Notes under the pieces: generated by a model
The model's database searches: none
Seen by the model: only the letters and a program-made list of their open reading frames with translations
Told to the model about the DNA's origin: nothing
Position numbers and translations under genes: made by a program
NCBI RefSeq assembly: GCF_009799925.1
Contig: NZ_WELK01000003.1
Coordinates: 124,001-188,000 of the forward strand
Length of the DNA: 64,000 nt
Direction: 5' to 3'
Source of the DNA: Pseudomonas sp. R-28-1W-6
GTDB lineage: Bacteria; Pseudomonadota; Gammaproteobacteria; Pseudomonadales; Pseudomonadaceae
Part shown: positions 30,272 through 40,130 of the stretch, piece after piece
Layout of the letters: each line of letters begins with the position of its first letter
How positions within the stretch are numbered: position 1 is the first letter of the stretch

Positions 30272-31541
30272 GTTCATCTCCGGGGGCCAGTCTGGGCAGG
30301 CGTAGCTCGGTCAGCGTACCGCCGTCTTCATGGTTGTACAGTTTCACCGACCCGCCGGCTCGCGTCACGCTGGCCTGGCTGAGGAACAGGCCGAGACCGA
30401 AGCCCTTGCCCTTGGTGGTGAAGAAGGGTTTGCCGAGCTGCTCGGCAATCGCCAGCGGCACGCCGGCACCGTGATCGCGGATGCTCAGGACCATCCACTG
30501 GTGGTCCCAGTCCAGGCGGATATCCAGCTTGTCCGGGCAGGCATCGGCGGCGTTGTTCAGCAGGTTGAGCAGGGCCTGGGTCAGGTCGGCCGGCGGCAGC
30601 AGGCGCGGCACGGCGCCCAGGCCCAGGCACTGGTAGCGGTAGGTGGCTTCCGGGCGCATCAGGTGCCAGCGGTTGAGGGTCGCCTCCAGCCACTGCACGG
30701 CGCTCTGCTCGGCCACGGCCTGACGGCGATCGGCCTCGGCGGCGCGCACCAGGTGCTGCAGGGTTTCCTTGCACAGCTTGACCTGTTCCTGGAGCAGCGC
30801 CAGGTCGTCCTGCAGGGCCGGCTTGTCGCGGTATTCCTGGCGCAGTTCCTTGAGCAGCACGCTGATGGTCGCCAGCGGCGTGCCCAGTTCATGGGCCGCG
30901 CCGGCGGCCTGGGTGGCCACGGCGAGGAGTTGCTGGTCGCGCATGCCCTCCTCGCGGCGCAGCGCCTGCAACTCGTCCTGGCGGCGCAAAGCACCGGCCA
31001 TCTTGACCACGAAGAAGGTGATGAAGGCCGCCGACAGGGCGAAGTTCATCCACATGCCGAACAGGTGCAGGCTGATCAGCATGGCTTCGTGCTGCACATT
31101 GTTCAGGTGCAGCGGGTGGTACCAGATCAGCAGCGCGGTGTAGCCGCTCAAGGCCAGGCCGCTGAGGACCATGGAGTAGAACCACGGCAGGGTCGCCGCG
31201 GCGATGGTCAGCGGCACCAGGTAGTAGGAGACGAAGGGGTTGGTCGAGCCGCCGGAGAAATACAGCAGCACGCTGTGGATGACCAGGTCGAAGGCCAGCT
31301 GGGTGGCGTACTCCAGCTCGGTCACCGGCCACGGTCCGCGCAGGCGCAGGGCGGTGAGCAGGCACAGCACCAGGGAAATGCCGAGGGTGACGCTCAGCGC
31401 CAGCCAGGGCAGCGGCAGCAGGTCGGACAGGTAGGCGATGCCCACCGAACCGGCCTGGGCGGCCAGCACCAGCAGGCGGATCAGGGTCAGGCGCCAGAGG
31501 TTCTGCCGGCTGGCGGAAAACAGTTGGACAGTCGCGTACAT
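30264..31541 (-). CDS. roxS: Redox sensor histidine kinase RoxS (PrrB/RegB family)
   Basis: 425 residues. Six transmembrane helices (about 15-175) contain the RegB quinone-binding motif GGSTNPF (97-103). The H-box has H217 in AGAAHELGTPLATI, and the redox-type cysteine C257 in VKLCKETL matches RegB Cys265. The C-terminal ATPase domain has NNAADA, DHGAGVP and GKGFGLGLF. It senses respiratory or quinone redox state and phosphorylates RoxR. First gene of roxSR, divergent from the SIMPL-domain gene across 166 bp. Confidence 0.95.
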   Translation of the reverse strand: MYATVQLFSASRQNLWRLTLIRLLVLAAQAGSVGIAYLSDLLPLPWLALSVTLGISLVLCLLTALRLRGPWPVTELEYATQLAFDLVIHSVLLYFSGGSTNPFVSYYLVPLTIAAATLPWFYSMVLSGLALSGYTALLIWYHPLHLNNVQHEAMLISLHLFGMWMNFALSAAFITFFVVKMAGALRRQDELQALRREEGMRDQQLLAVATQAAGAAHELGTPLATISVLLKELRQEYRDKPALQDDLALLQEQVKLCKETLQHLVRAAEADRRQAVAEQSAVQWLEATLNRWHLMRPEATYRYQCLGLGAVPRLLPPADLTQALLNLLNNAADACPDKLDIRLDWDHQWMVLSIRDHGAGVPLAIAEQLGKPFFTTKGKGFGLGLFLSQASVTRAGGSVKLYNHEDGGTLTELRLPRLAPGDEHE

Positions 31542-31707
31542 GGCGGCTCCGGTGAATTGCGGCGAGTATAACCACCACCCGCCTCCGCCCGCCTGCCTGC
31601 GGCAACTCGCCGCAGGCCGTCAAGCGGGAAAAATAGCGAACCGGATCTAACCCGCCTGGTCAGATATTCGCGTCTATACCTAGGACAACTACCCGCAAGG
31701 AGTCTCC

Positions 31708-32421
31708 ATGCACGCTCTCAACCGTATCGCCGCCACCCTGGTGTTCGGCGTCATAGCCCTGACCAGCCTGTCGACCCAGGCCGAGGAGGCCCGCTACAAC
31801 CAGGTCGCCCTGCGCGCCGAGGTCAGCCAGGAAGTGGCCCACGACCGTATGTACGTAACCCTCTACAGCGAGGCGCAGGACCGGGACCCGGCCAAGCTGG
31901 CCGCGGCCATGACCCAGACCCTGAACCAGGCCCTCGAACGGGCGCGCCAGGTCAAGGGCGTCAAGGTCAGCCTGGGCAGCCGTCACAGCTACCCGGTGTA
32001 CGAGGATGAAGGCAAGAAGATCAGCGCCTGGCGCGAACGTGCCGAGGTACGCCTGGAAAGCGCCGACTTCGCGCCCCTGGCGCAACTCAGCGCCGACCTG
32101 CTCGGCGAGCTGAAGATGGCCGAGATGAGCTTCGCCGTGGCCGACGAGACCCGGCAGAAAAGCGAAGACGCGCTGATCAAGGACGCCGTGGCCGCGTTCA
32201 AGGCCCGCGCCCAGCTGGCCACCGAGGCGGTCGGCGGCAAGGGCTACAAGCTGGTCAACCTCAACCTCAGCAGCGGCGGCTTCCAGCCGGTGCTGCCGAT
32301 GCGCGCCATGGCCATGGACAGCGGCAGCTTCAGCAAGAGCGCCCCGGCGCCGCAGATCGAGGCCGGCAGCAGCAAGGTGAGCATGGCCGCCGATGGGGTG
32401 ATCGAGGTACAGATGCCCTGA
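31708..32421 (+). CDS. Periplasmic SIMPL (DUF541) domain protein
   Basis: 237 residues. Signal peptide to about residue 24 (TLVFGVIALTSLSTQAEE), then a SIMPL/DUF541 domain (about 30-225) as in YggE and BP26: VALRAEVSQEVAHDRMYVTL near the start, an Arg/Lys-rich middle and FQPVLPMRAMAM near the end. Members assemble as oligomeric periplasmic rings and have been linked to oxidative-stress tolerance, but the mechanism is unknown. It lies between roxS and dppA. An AAGGAG ribosome-binding site lies 7 bp before the ATG. A strong hairpin follows. Confidence 0.88.
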   Translation: MHALNRIAATLVFGVIALTSLSTQAEEARYNQVALRAEVSQEVAHDRMYVTLYSEAQDRDPAKLAAAMTQTLNQALERARQVKGVKVSLGSRHSYPVYEDEGKKISAWRERAEVRLESADFAPLAQLSADLLGELKMAEMSFAVADETRQKSEDALIKDAVAAFKARAQLATEAVGGKGYKLVNLNLSSGGFQPVLPMRAMAMDSGSFSKSAPAPQIEAGSSKVSMAADGVIEVQMP

Positions 32422-32433
32422 GTCTGTACGCGC

Positions 32434-32466
32434 GCCGTTACCTGCGGTGACTCCGCGGGTAACGGC
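32434..32466 (+). terminator. Hairpin after the SIMPL-domain gene
   Basis: Long nearly perfect stem (GCCGTTACC-T-GCGG / CCGC-G-GGTAACGGC) with a 5-base loop (TGACT), 12 bases after the stop codon. No T-tract, so termination strength is uncertain. Confidence 0.55.
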
Positions 32467-32643
32467 CAGCCAGGGCAACAATCGCCCGACTTGTAAAAAT
32501 GCGACACCGACTTACAGCTTCCCCACGTCTTCTACACTGATCTCGGCTCAACCCTTGTGCGCGGTATATGCCGTGCGTAATTTCACGCAAGGCGCCCACA
32601 AGGCGTCCCTCATGATGACAACCACAACAAACCTGAGGTCAAC

Positions 32644-34245
32644 ATGCGTAAACACGCCGTCATCCAGACACTTCTCGCCGCTGGGCTGATCGCCAGCGCG
32701 CCTTTCGCCAGCGCCGCCAGCAACCTGGTGTTCTGCTCCGAAGGCAGCCCCGCCGGCTTCGACCCCGGCCAGTACACCACCGGTACCGACTTCGACGCCG
32801 CGGCGGAGACCATGTTCAACCGCCTGACCCAGTTCGAACGTGGCGGCACCGCAGTCGTCCCCGGCCTGGCCGAGAAGTGGGATATCGCCGCCGACGGCCT
32901 CAGCTACACCTTCCACCTGCGCCCGGGTGTGAAATTCCACAGCACCGAGTACTTCACCCCGAGCCGCACCTTCAACGCCGACGACGTGCTGTTCACCTTC
33001 CAGCGCATGCTCGACAAGGAACACCCGTTCCGCAAGGCCTACCCCGCCGAATTCCCCTACTTCACCGACATGGGCATGGACGCCAATATCGCCAAGCTGG
33101 AAAAGCTCGACGACATGACCGTCAAGTTCACCCTGAACAGCGTCGATGCCGCCTTTATCCAGAACCTGGCGATGAGTTTCGCCTCGATCCAGTCCGCCGA
33201 GTACGCCGAGCAGCTGCTCAAGGCCGGCAAGGCTGCCGACATCAACCAGAAGCCGATCGGCACCGGGCCGTTCGTGTTCAAGCGCTACCAGAAGGATGCG
33301 CAGATCCGCTTCACCGGCAACAAGGACTACTGGCTGCCGGAAGACGTGAAGATCGACAACCTGATCTTCGCCATCAACACCGACGCCTCGGTGCGCATGC
33401 AGAAGCTCAAGGCCGGCGAATGCCAGATCACCCTGTTCCCGCGCCCGGCCGACCTGGCGTCGCTGAAGCAGGATCCGAACCTGGCCATGCCCGACCAGGC
33501 CGGCTTCAACCTCGGCTACATCGCCTACAACGTCACCCACAAGCCGTTCGACCGGCTGGAGGTACGCCAGGCGCTGGACATGGCGGTGAACAAGCAGGCG
33601 ATCATCGACGCGGTCTACCAGGGCGCCGGCCAGTTGGCGGTGAACGGCATGCCGCCGACCCAGTGGTCCTACGACGAGACGATCAAGGACCCGGCCTTCG
33701 ACCCGGAGAAAGCCAAGGCCCTGCTCAAGGCCGCCGGCGTCAAGGAAGGCACCGAGATCACCCTGTGGGCCATGCCGGTGCAGCGCCCGTACAACCCCAA
33801 CGCCAAGCTGATGGCCGAAATGCTGCAGGCCGACTGGGCCAAGGTCGGCATCAAGGCCAAGATCGTCAGCTACGAGTGGGGCGAGTACCTCAAGCGCGCC
33901 AAGGGCGGCGAGCATGACGCCATGCTGATCGGCTGGAGCGGCGACAACGGCGACCCGGACAACTGGCTGGGCACCCTGTACGGCTGCGACGCGGTAGACG
34001 GCAACAACTTCTCCAAGTGGTGCGACCCCGCCTACGACAAGCTGGTCCAGGCGGCCAAGCGCACCACCGACGTGGCCGAGCGCACCGCCCTGTACAAGCA
34101 GGCCCAGCACATCCTCAAGGCCCAGGTGCCGATCACCCCGATCGCCCACTCCACCGTGTACCAGCCGATGCGCAAGAACGTGCAGGACTTCAAGATCAGC
34201 CCGTTCGCGCTCAACTCCTTCTACGGCGTCAGCGTCGGCAAGTAA
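32644..34245 (+). CDS. dppA: Dipeptide ABC transporter periplasmic binding protein DppA
   Basis: 533 residues. Signal peptide (HAVIQTLLAAGLIASAPFASA), then a family-5 extracellular solute-binding fold. FCSEGSPAGFDPGQYTTGT, FHLRPGVKFH and GTGPFVFKRYQKD match DppA. It delivers dipeptides to the DppBC channel and may also act in haem-precursor or peptide sensing. It precedes dppBCDF. P. aeruginosa has several dppA paralogues and a porin here, whereas this window has one. A 182-bp gap separates it from dppB. Confidence 0.96.
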   Translation: MRKHAVIQTLLAAGLIASAPFASAASNLVFCSEGSPAGFDPGQYTTGTDFDAAAETMFNRLTQFERGGTAVVPGLAEKWDIAADGLSYTFHLRPGVKFHSTEYFTPSRTFNADDVLFTFQRMLDKEHPFRKAYPAEFPYFTDMGMDANIAKLEKLDDMTVKFTLNSVDAAFIQNLAMSFASIQSAEYAEQLLKAGKAADINQKPIGTGPFVFKRYQKDAQIRFTGNKDYWLPEDVKIDNLIFAINTDASVRMQKLKAGECQITLFPRPADLASLKQDPNLAMPDQAGFNLGYIAYNVTHKPFDRLEVRQALDMAVNKQAIIDAVYQGAGQLAVNGMPPTQWSYDETIKDPAFDPEKAKALLKAAGVKEGTEITLWAMPVQRPYNPNAKLMAEMLQADWAKVGIKAKIVSYEWGEYLKRAKGGEHDAMLIGWSGDNGDPDNWLGTLYGCDAVDGNNFSKWCDPAYDKLVQAAKRTTDVAERTALYKQAQHILKAQVPITPIAHSTVYQPMRKNVQDFKISPFALNSFYGVSVGK

Positions 34246-34427
34246 GCGTTCGGCCGGCGGGCCCTGCACCGGCGGGGCTCCCGGCCAACCTGACATCCCT
34301 CGCCGCCTCCACCGCGGCGCTTGCCTGCTGCACCCGCACGGGAATCATGCCCGCCAGGGCGCAGGCCACATGTCCGCGCTGTCCACTTGGACGCGCAAAG
34401 CCGATCGATGCGGAGTAGTAACCCACC
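34246..34427 (+). promoter_or_regulatory. dppA-dppB intergenic region with GC-rich hairpin
   Basis: 182 bp, no gene. A GC-rich imperfect inverted repeat (GGCCGGCGGGCCC ... CGGGGCTCCCGGCC, about 34252-34285) follows the dppA stop. In binding-protein-dependent operons such hairpins usually lower downstream expression so that the binding protein is in excess. A short ribosome-binding-like GGAG lies upstream of dppB. Confidence 0.5.
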
Positions 34428-35438
34428 ATGCTGTCCTTCATAGCCAGACGCCTGGGGCTGCTGATCCCCACCTTCTTCGGCGTCACCCTGCTGACCTTCG
34501 CCCTGATCCGCCTGATCCCCGGCGACCCGGTGGAAGTGATGATGGGCGAGCGCCGGGTCGACCCCGAGATGCACGCCGAAGCCATGCACCGCCTGGGCCT
34601 GGACAAGCCGCTGCCGGCGCAGTACCTGGACTACATCGGCCAGTTGGCCCAGGGCGACCTGGGCCAGTCGCTGCGCACCCGCGAGGGTGTGTGGAGCGAA
34701 TTCATCACCCTGTTCCCCGCCACCCTGGAGCTGTCCCTGGCCGCCCTGCTGTTCGCCGGCACGCTCGGGCTGATCGCCGGGGTGATCGCCGCGCTCAAGC
34801 GCGGCTCGCTGTTCGACCACGGGGTGATGGGCATCTCCCTGGCCGGCTACTCGATGCCGATCTTCTGGTGGGGCCTGCTGCTGATCATGTTCTTCTCCGT
34901 GTACCTGGGCTGGACCCCGGTATCCGGGCGCATCGACCTGCTCTACGACATCACCCCGGTCACCGGCTTCATGCTGATCGATACCCTGCTCAGCGAGGAA
35001 GAAGGCGCCTTCGTCGACGCCCTCCGCCACCTGATCCTGCCGGCCATCGTGCTGGGCACCATTCCCCTGGCGGTGATCGCGCGGATGACCCGCTCGGCCA
35101 TGCTCGAAGTGCTGCGCGAGGACTATATCCGCACCGCCAGGGCGAAAGGTTTGAGCCCGGCGCGGGTGGTGTTCGTGCATGGCCTGCGCAACGCGCTGAT
35201 CCCGGTGCTCACCGTGTTCGGCCTGCAGGTCGGCACCCTGCTGGCCGGCGCCGTGCTGACCGAGACCATCTTCTCCTGGCCGGGCATCGGCAAGTGGCTG
35301 ATCGAGGCCATCGGCGCCCGCGACTACCCGGTGGTGCAGAACGGCATCCTGCTGATCGCCTGCCTGGTGATCCTGGTCAACTTCGTCGTGGACATCCTCT
35401 ACGGCCTGGTCAACCCGCGCATTCGCCATCAGAACTAA
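34428..35438 (+). CDS. dppB: Dipeptide ABC transporter permease DppB
   Basis: 336 residues with six transmembrane helices, starting MLSFIARRLGLLIPTFFGVTL, the DppB/OppB N-terminus. The EAA loop for ATPase contact is near residues 232-250 (EDYIRTARAKGLSPARVVFVHGLRNA). It forms half of the inner-membrane channel for dipeptides. dppC starts 12 bp downstream behind an AAGGAGG site. Confidence 0.96.
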   Translation: MLSFIARRLGLLIPTFFGVTLLTFALIRLIPGDPVEVMMGERRVDPEMHAEAMHRLGLDKPLPAQYLDYIGQLAQGDLGQSLRTREGVWSEFITLFPATLELSLAALLFAGTLGLIAGVIAALKRGSLFDHGVMGISLAGYSMPIFWWGLLLIMFFSVYLGWTPVSGRIDLLYDITPVTGFMLIDTLLSEEEGAFVDALRHLILPAIVLGTIPLAVIARMTRSAMLEVLREDYIRTARAKGLSPARVVFVHGLRNALIPVLTVFGLQVGTLLAGAVLTETIFSWPGIGKWLIEAIGARDYPVVQNGILLIACLVILVNFVVDILYGLVNPRIRHQN

Positions 35439-35450
35439 GGAGGCCCGGAC

Positions 35451-36362
35451 ATGAGCCAATCCACCGCTATGCCCAGTGCCGACCAGGCACTGCTCTACCC
35501 CTCGCCGCTGAAGGAGTTCTGGCAGGCCTTCGCCCACAACAAGGGTGCCGTCGGCGGCCTGCTGTTCATGCTGCTGATCGTCGTCTGCGCGCTGTTCGCG
35601 CCCTGGGTGGCGCCGCATGATCCCAGCGAGCAGTTCCGCGACTTCCTGCTCACCCCGCCGGTGTGGCTAGACGGCGGCCAGGCGCAGTTCCTCCTCGGCA
35701 CCGACGAGCTGGGCCGCGACCTGCTGTCGCGACTGATCTTTGGTGCGCGCCTGTCGCTGCTGATCGGCCTGACCTCGGTGCTGCTGTCGCTGCTGCCCGG
35801 TGTGCTGCTGGGCCTCACCGCCGGCTTCTTCCCGCGCCTGCTCGGGCCCTCGATCATGCGCCTGATGGACGTGATGCTGGCCCTGCCCTCGCTGCTGCTG
35901 GCGGTAGCCATCGTCGCCATCCTCGGCCCCGGCCTGCTCAACACGGTGATCGCCATCGCCGTGGTCTCGCTGCCTTCCTATGTACGCCTGACCCGCGCCG
36001 CGGTGATGGGCGAGCTGGGCCGCGACTACGTCACCGCCGCGCAGCTGGCCGGCGCCGGTACCCTGCGCCTGATGTTCGTCACTGTGCTGCCCAACTGCAT
36101 GGCGCCGCTGATCGTGCAGGCCACCCTGAGCTTCTCGGCGGCCATCCTCGACGCCGCCGCCCTGGGCTTCCTCGGCCTCGGCGTGCAGCCGCCCACTCCC
36201 GAGTGGGGCACCATGCTGGCCTCGGCGCGCGACTACATCGAGCGGGCCTGGTGGGTGGTCTCGCTGCCGGGCCTGACCATCCTGCTCAGCGTGCTGGCGA
36301 TCAACCTGATGGGCGACGGGCTGCGCGATGCGCTCGACCCGAAACTGAAGAATGCGCAGTAA
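35451..36362 (+). CDS. dppC: Dipeptide ABC transporter permease DppC
   Basis: 303 residues with six transmembrane helices. The N-terminal OppC-type segment is [38 protein letters not shown] follows, and the EAA loop is [20 protein letters not shown]. Second half of the DppBC channel. It lies between dppB (12 bp) and dppD (10 bp) in one operon. Confidence 0.96.
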   Translation: MSQSTAMPSADQALLYPSPLKEFWQAFAHNKGAVGGLLFMLLIVVCALFAPWVAPHDPSEQFRDFLLTPPVWLDGGQAQFLLGTDELGRDLLSRLIFGARLSLLIGLTSVLLSLLPGVLLGLTAGFFPRLLGPSIMRLMDVMLALPSLLLAVAIVAILGPGLLNTVIAIAVVSLPSYVRLTRAAVMGELGRDYVTAAQLAGAGTLRLMFVTVLPNCMAPLIVQATLSFSAAILDAAALGFLGLGVQPPTPEWGTMLASARDYIERAWWVVSLPGLTILLSVLAINLMGDGLRDALDPKLKNAQ

Positions 36363-36372
36363 GGAGCCAGGC

Positions 36373-37346
<974 letters not shown>

Positions 37347-37347
<1 letters not shown>

Positions 37348-38318
37348 TGAGCACTGTGCTGACGGCCCGTGACCTTACCCGCCACTACGAAATCTCCCGC
37401 GGCCTGTTCAAGCCAGCCGCCCTGGTGCGCGCCCTCAATGGTGTGTCCTTCGACCTGGCCGCCGGCAAGACCCTGGCGGTGGTCGGCGAGTCCGGTTGCG
37501 GCAAGTCGACCCTGGCCCGCGCCCTGACCCTGATCGAGCAGCCCAGCTCCGGCTCCCTGCAGATCGCCGGGCAGGAGGTGGCCGGCGCCGACAAGGCCCA
37601 GCGCCAGCAGCTGCGCCGCGACGTGCAGATGGTGTTTCAGAACCCCTACGCCTCGCTCAACCCGCGGCAGAAGATCGGCGACCAGCTGGCCGAACCGCTG
37701 CAGATCAACACCAAACTGAGCAGGGCCGAACGGCGCGAGCGGGTGCAGGCGATGATGCAGCAGGTCGGCCTGCGCCCCGAGCACTACCAGCGCTACCCGC
37801 ACATGTTCTCCGGCGGCCAGCGCCAGCGCATCGCCCTGGCCCGGGCGATGATGCTCAACCCCAAGGTGCTGGTGGCGGACGAGCCGACTTCGGCGCTGGA
37901 CGTGTCGATCCAGGCCCAGGTACTCAACCTGTTTATGGACTTACAGGAAGAGTTCAACACCGGCTACGTGTTCATCTCGCACAACCTCTCGGTGGTGCGG
38001 CACGTGGCCGACGAGGTGCTGGTGATGTACCTCGGCCGCCCGGTGGAGATGGGCCCGAGCGAGGCGATCTATGCGCGGCCGCTGCACCCCTACACCCAGG
38101 CGCTGCTGTCGGCCACGCCGACCATCCACCCGGACCCGAGCAAGCCGAAGATCAAGATAGCCGGCGAGCTGCCCAACCCGCTCGACCCGCCGTCCGGCTG
38201 CGCCTTCCACCAGCGCTGCCCGCACGCCAGCGAGCGCTGCCGTAACGAGGTGCCGCAGCTGCGCCTGCTGGAGGCACGGCAGGTGGCCTGTCACCACGCG
38301 GAAAACATCAACGGCTGA
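37347..38318 (+). CDS. dppF: Dipeptide ABC transporter ATPase DppF
   Basis: 323 residues. Walker A GESGCGKST, Q-loop MVFQNPYASLNP, signature FSGGQRQRIALARA, Walker B VLVADEPTSALD. The C-terminal extension has the cysteine motif CAFHQRCPHASERC. Second ATPase of the DppBCDF importer. Its start overlaps the dppD stop by one base. Last gene of dppABCDF. Confidence 0.96.
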
Positions 38319-38643
38319 ACGGTCAATGGATCCGGGCGACGCGCCCCATCGCTGTGCGCCCTGTCCGGCCCATGCAGGCTAACCTGAACCACTGCATGCA
38401 TTCCGCCGGAGCGGCCTCGCCTGCACCCGGGAGGCGCCGCTCGAGAGCCCGGACAAAGCGTCGGAACATCACCGAGGCGATTCGCCATCGCCCCCACAGC
38501 CAGCTTGAACCGCCAGGCTAGAGCCCTCACAAACAGTATCGACGAGCTCGATATAGACCATTGCCGGGATCAACTTTTCTATCGAATTTTCGCCAGTAAC
38601 ATGGGCCCCGTACTCACCTTCCAGCCCGATAACGGAGCCACCC
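38319..38643. other. Intergenic region between dppF and the repeat-protein gene
   Basis: 325 bp without a supported gene. An imperfect hairpin (GAGCGGC...GCCGCTC around 38409-38443) may end the dpp transcript. The last 100 bp are less GC-rich (AACTTTTCTATCGAATTTTCG) and probably hold the promoter of the repeat-protein gene. TTGCCG near 38562 with TATCGAAT about 17 bp later is a weak candidate. A GGAG ribosome-binding site precedes the ATG at 38644. Confidence 0.45.
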
Positions 38644-39114
38644 ATGAACAAGCAGATCCTCACCGCCCTGTTCCTCTCCACCCTCACCTTCAGTGCCTTT
38701 AGCCTGGCCGCCGATGGTGCCGACCGCACCAGCAGCAACCGCATCGCCGCCGATGGTTTCGATCGCACCGGTGCGGCCCACATTGCTGAAGATGGCTTCG
38801 ATCGTACCGGCAGCCATGTCGCCGAAGACGGTTTCGACCGCACCGGCAGCCATGTCGCCGAAGACGGTTTCGACCGTACCGGCAGCCATGTCGCCGAAGA
38901 CGGCTTCGATCGTACCGGCAGCCATGTCGCTGAAGACGGTTTCGACCGCACCGGCAGCCATGTCGCCGAAGACGGCTTCGATCGCACCGGCAGCCATGTC
39001 GCCGAAGACGGCTTCGACCGCACCGGCAGCCATGTCGCCGCAGACGGCTTCGATCGCACCGGCAGCCATGTCGCCGCAGACGGCTTCGACCGCACCGGCA
39101 GCCATATCGCCTGA
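38644..39114 (+). CDS. Exported protein of 12-residue tandem repeats, unknown function
   Basis: 156 residues. A signal peptide (MNKQILTALFLSTLTFSAFSLA) is followed almost only by repeats: two degenerate 13-residue units, seven AEDGFDRTGSHV units, two AADGFDRTGSH(V/I) units and a final Ala. All six frames stay open because the period is 36 bp, but this frame is right: it has a signal peptide and ribosome-binding site, and nearly all differences between DNA units are synonymous (GGT/GGC, GAC/GAT, CGC/CGT, GCC/GCT). Only E/A and the last V/I change the protein. I do not recognise a named family; similar short Asp/Gly/Arg repeat exported proteins occur in pseudomonads. The Asp-Gly-x-Asp loop and regular His suggest metal binding, which is inference. 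Confidence 0.8.
   Translation: MNKQILTALFLSTLTFSAFSLAADGADRTSSNRIAADGFDRTGAAHIAEDGFDRTGSHVAEDGFDRTGSHVAEDGFDRTGSHVAEDGFDRTGSHVAEDGFDRTGSHVAEDGFDRTGSHVAEDGFDRTGSHVAADGFDRTGSHVAADGFDRTGSHIA
38707..39108 (+). repeat. Tandem 36-bp repeat array (two 39-bp units, then nine 36-bp units)
   Basis: Two 39-bp degenerate units (38707-38784) are followed by nine in-phase 36-bp units (38785-39108), all inside the exported repeat-protein gene. Units are over 85% alike, with changes concentrated at third codon positions. Confidence 0.92.
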
Positions 39115-39170
39115 AATCGAATCGCAGTCCGGGGCTAGCAAGCAATGAAGTGTGCACAGCTCGAAAGCCA

Positions 39171-39202
39171 GAAGGCGCCCACCGTGGCGCCTTCGCCTTT
39201 TC
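39171..39202 (+). terminator. Terminator after the repeat-protein gene
   Basis: Perfect 9-bp arms (GAAGGCGCC / GGCGCCTTC) with a 6-base loop, then GCCTTTTC. It lies 57 bp past the repeat-protein stop and 8 bp from the convergent pxpC stop. Confidence 0.82.
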
Positions 39203-39209
39203 TGGGCCG

Positions 39210-40130
39210 CTACCGACCGAAGAAACGATAGAACGCGCGCAGCTCGGTCTGGGCCTCGCCGAGGCTCACCGGGGTGAAGCGCAGCGCCTGCTGCGCCGGG
39301 CACTGCGCCAGGCGCCAGAGATCCAGCGGATGCAGCCAGCCGAGCAACGGATAGCCGCCCATGCTCTGGTGATCGGCCTGCAGGATGATCGGCTGGCCAT
39401 CGGGCGGCACCTGGATGGCGCCGCGAGTCACCCCCTGCGACCACTGCCGCAGCGGCGCGCGCAAGGGCTGCCCCTGCAGGCGGGCGCCCATGCGGTCGGA
39501 TTGCGGGCTGAGTTGCCAGTCTTGCGCGAAGAACGCCTGCACCTGCGCCGGGTCGAACGCCTCCGCATCGCCGCCGCTGATCACCCGCAGCAGCGGCGCA
39601 GCGCGGTAGTCGGGCCGGTAGCGCCAGGGCACGCTGGCGGCGCGGGCAAGGTGCGCGGTGCCGCAGGGCAGCAGGTCGCCGGCAGCCAGCGGGCCGCCCT
39701 GCCCGTCCAGGCCACCCAGGCCTTCGCGCACCTGAGTGCTGACGCTGCCCAGCACCGGCGCGGCGCGAAAGCCGCCGGCCACCGCCAGGTAGGCGCGCTG
39801 GCCACTGCGGGCGAAACCCAGGCGCAGGCATTGCCCGGCGCGCAGGGCGAAGCTGGACCAGCCCGGCAGCGGCTGGCCATCGCGGGTCGCCGGCAGCTCG
39901 GCGCCGGTCAGCGCCAGCCAGGTATCGACCTCGGCGCGCAGCTCGACATCGCCGAGGGCGATCTCCAGCAACGGCGTGCCCCAGGGATTGCCCAGCAGGC
40001 GGTTGGCCCAGGCCGCGGCATGCTCGTCCAGCGGCCCGCCCGGCGAGACGCCGAGGTGCTGCCAGCCGCGCCGGCCGCCATCCTGCAGCAGGCTCAGCGG
40101 CCCGCCGCGCAGCACGCGCAGGCCGCTCAT
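39210..40130 (-). CDS. pxpC: 5-oxoprolinase subunit PxpC (biotin-dependent carboxyltransferase-like, KipA)
   Basis: 306 residues of the AHS2/KipA family, starting [33 protein letters not shown] in pieces that are hallmark PxpC. GGDAEAF and SDRMGARLQG lie in the second half. With PxpA and PxpB it hydrolyses 5-oxoproline (pyroglutamate) to glutamate with ATP. The ATG at 40130 overlaps the pxpB stop by 4 bp. An open frame reaching 40973 belongs to another frame. Confidence 0.93.
   Translation of the reverse strand: MSGLRVLRGGPLSLLQDGGRRGWQHLGVSPGGPLDEHAAAWANRLLGNPWGTPLLEIALGDVELRAEVDTWLALTGAELPATRDGQPLPGWSSFALRAGQCLRLGFARSGQRAYLAVAGGFRAAPVLGSVSTQVREGLGGLDGQGGPLAAGDLLPCGTAHLARAASVPWRYRPDYRAAPLLRVISGGDAEAFDPAQVQAFFAQDWQLSPQSDRMGARLQGQPLRAPLRQWSQGVTRGAIQVPPDGQPIILQADHQSMGGYPLLGWLHPLDLWRLAQCPAQQALRFTPVSLGEAQTELRAFYRFFGR

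Noticed and set aside
34017..34418. 133-codon open frame over the end of dppA and the dppA-dppB gap
   Set aside because: It begins inside dppA in another frame and has no family resemblance.
38505..38702. 65-codon open frame upstream of the repeat-protein gene
   Set aside because: It overlaps the signal-peptide region of the repeat protein in another frame and has no ribosome-binding site or recognised family.
38707..39108. CRISPR array
   Set aside because: The 36-bp periodic units are contiguous with no unique spacers and encode a protein repeat.
38693..39148. Second plus-strand frame through the repeats
   Set aside because: Differences between units would be mostly nonsynonymous in this frame and there is no signal peptide.
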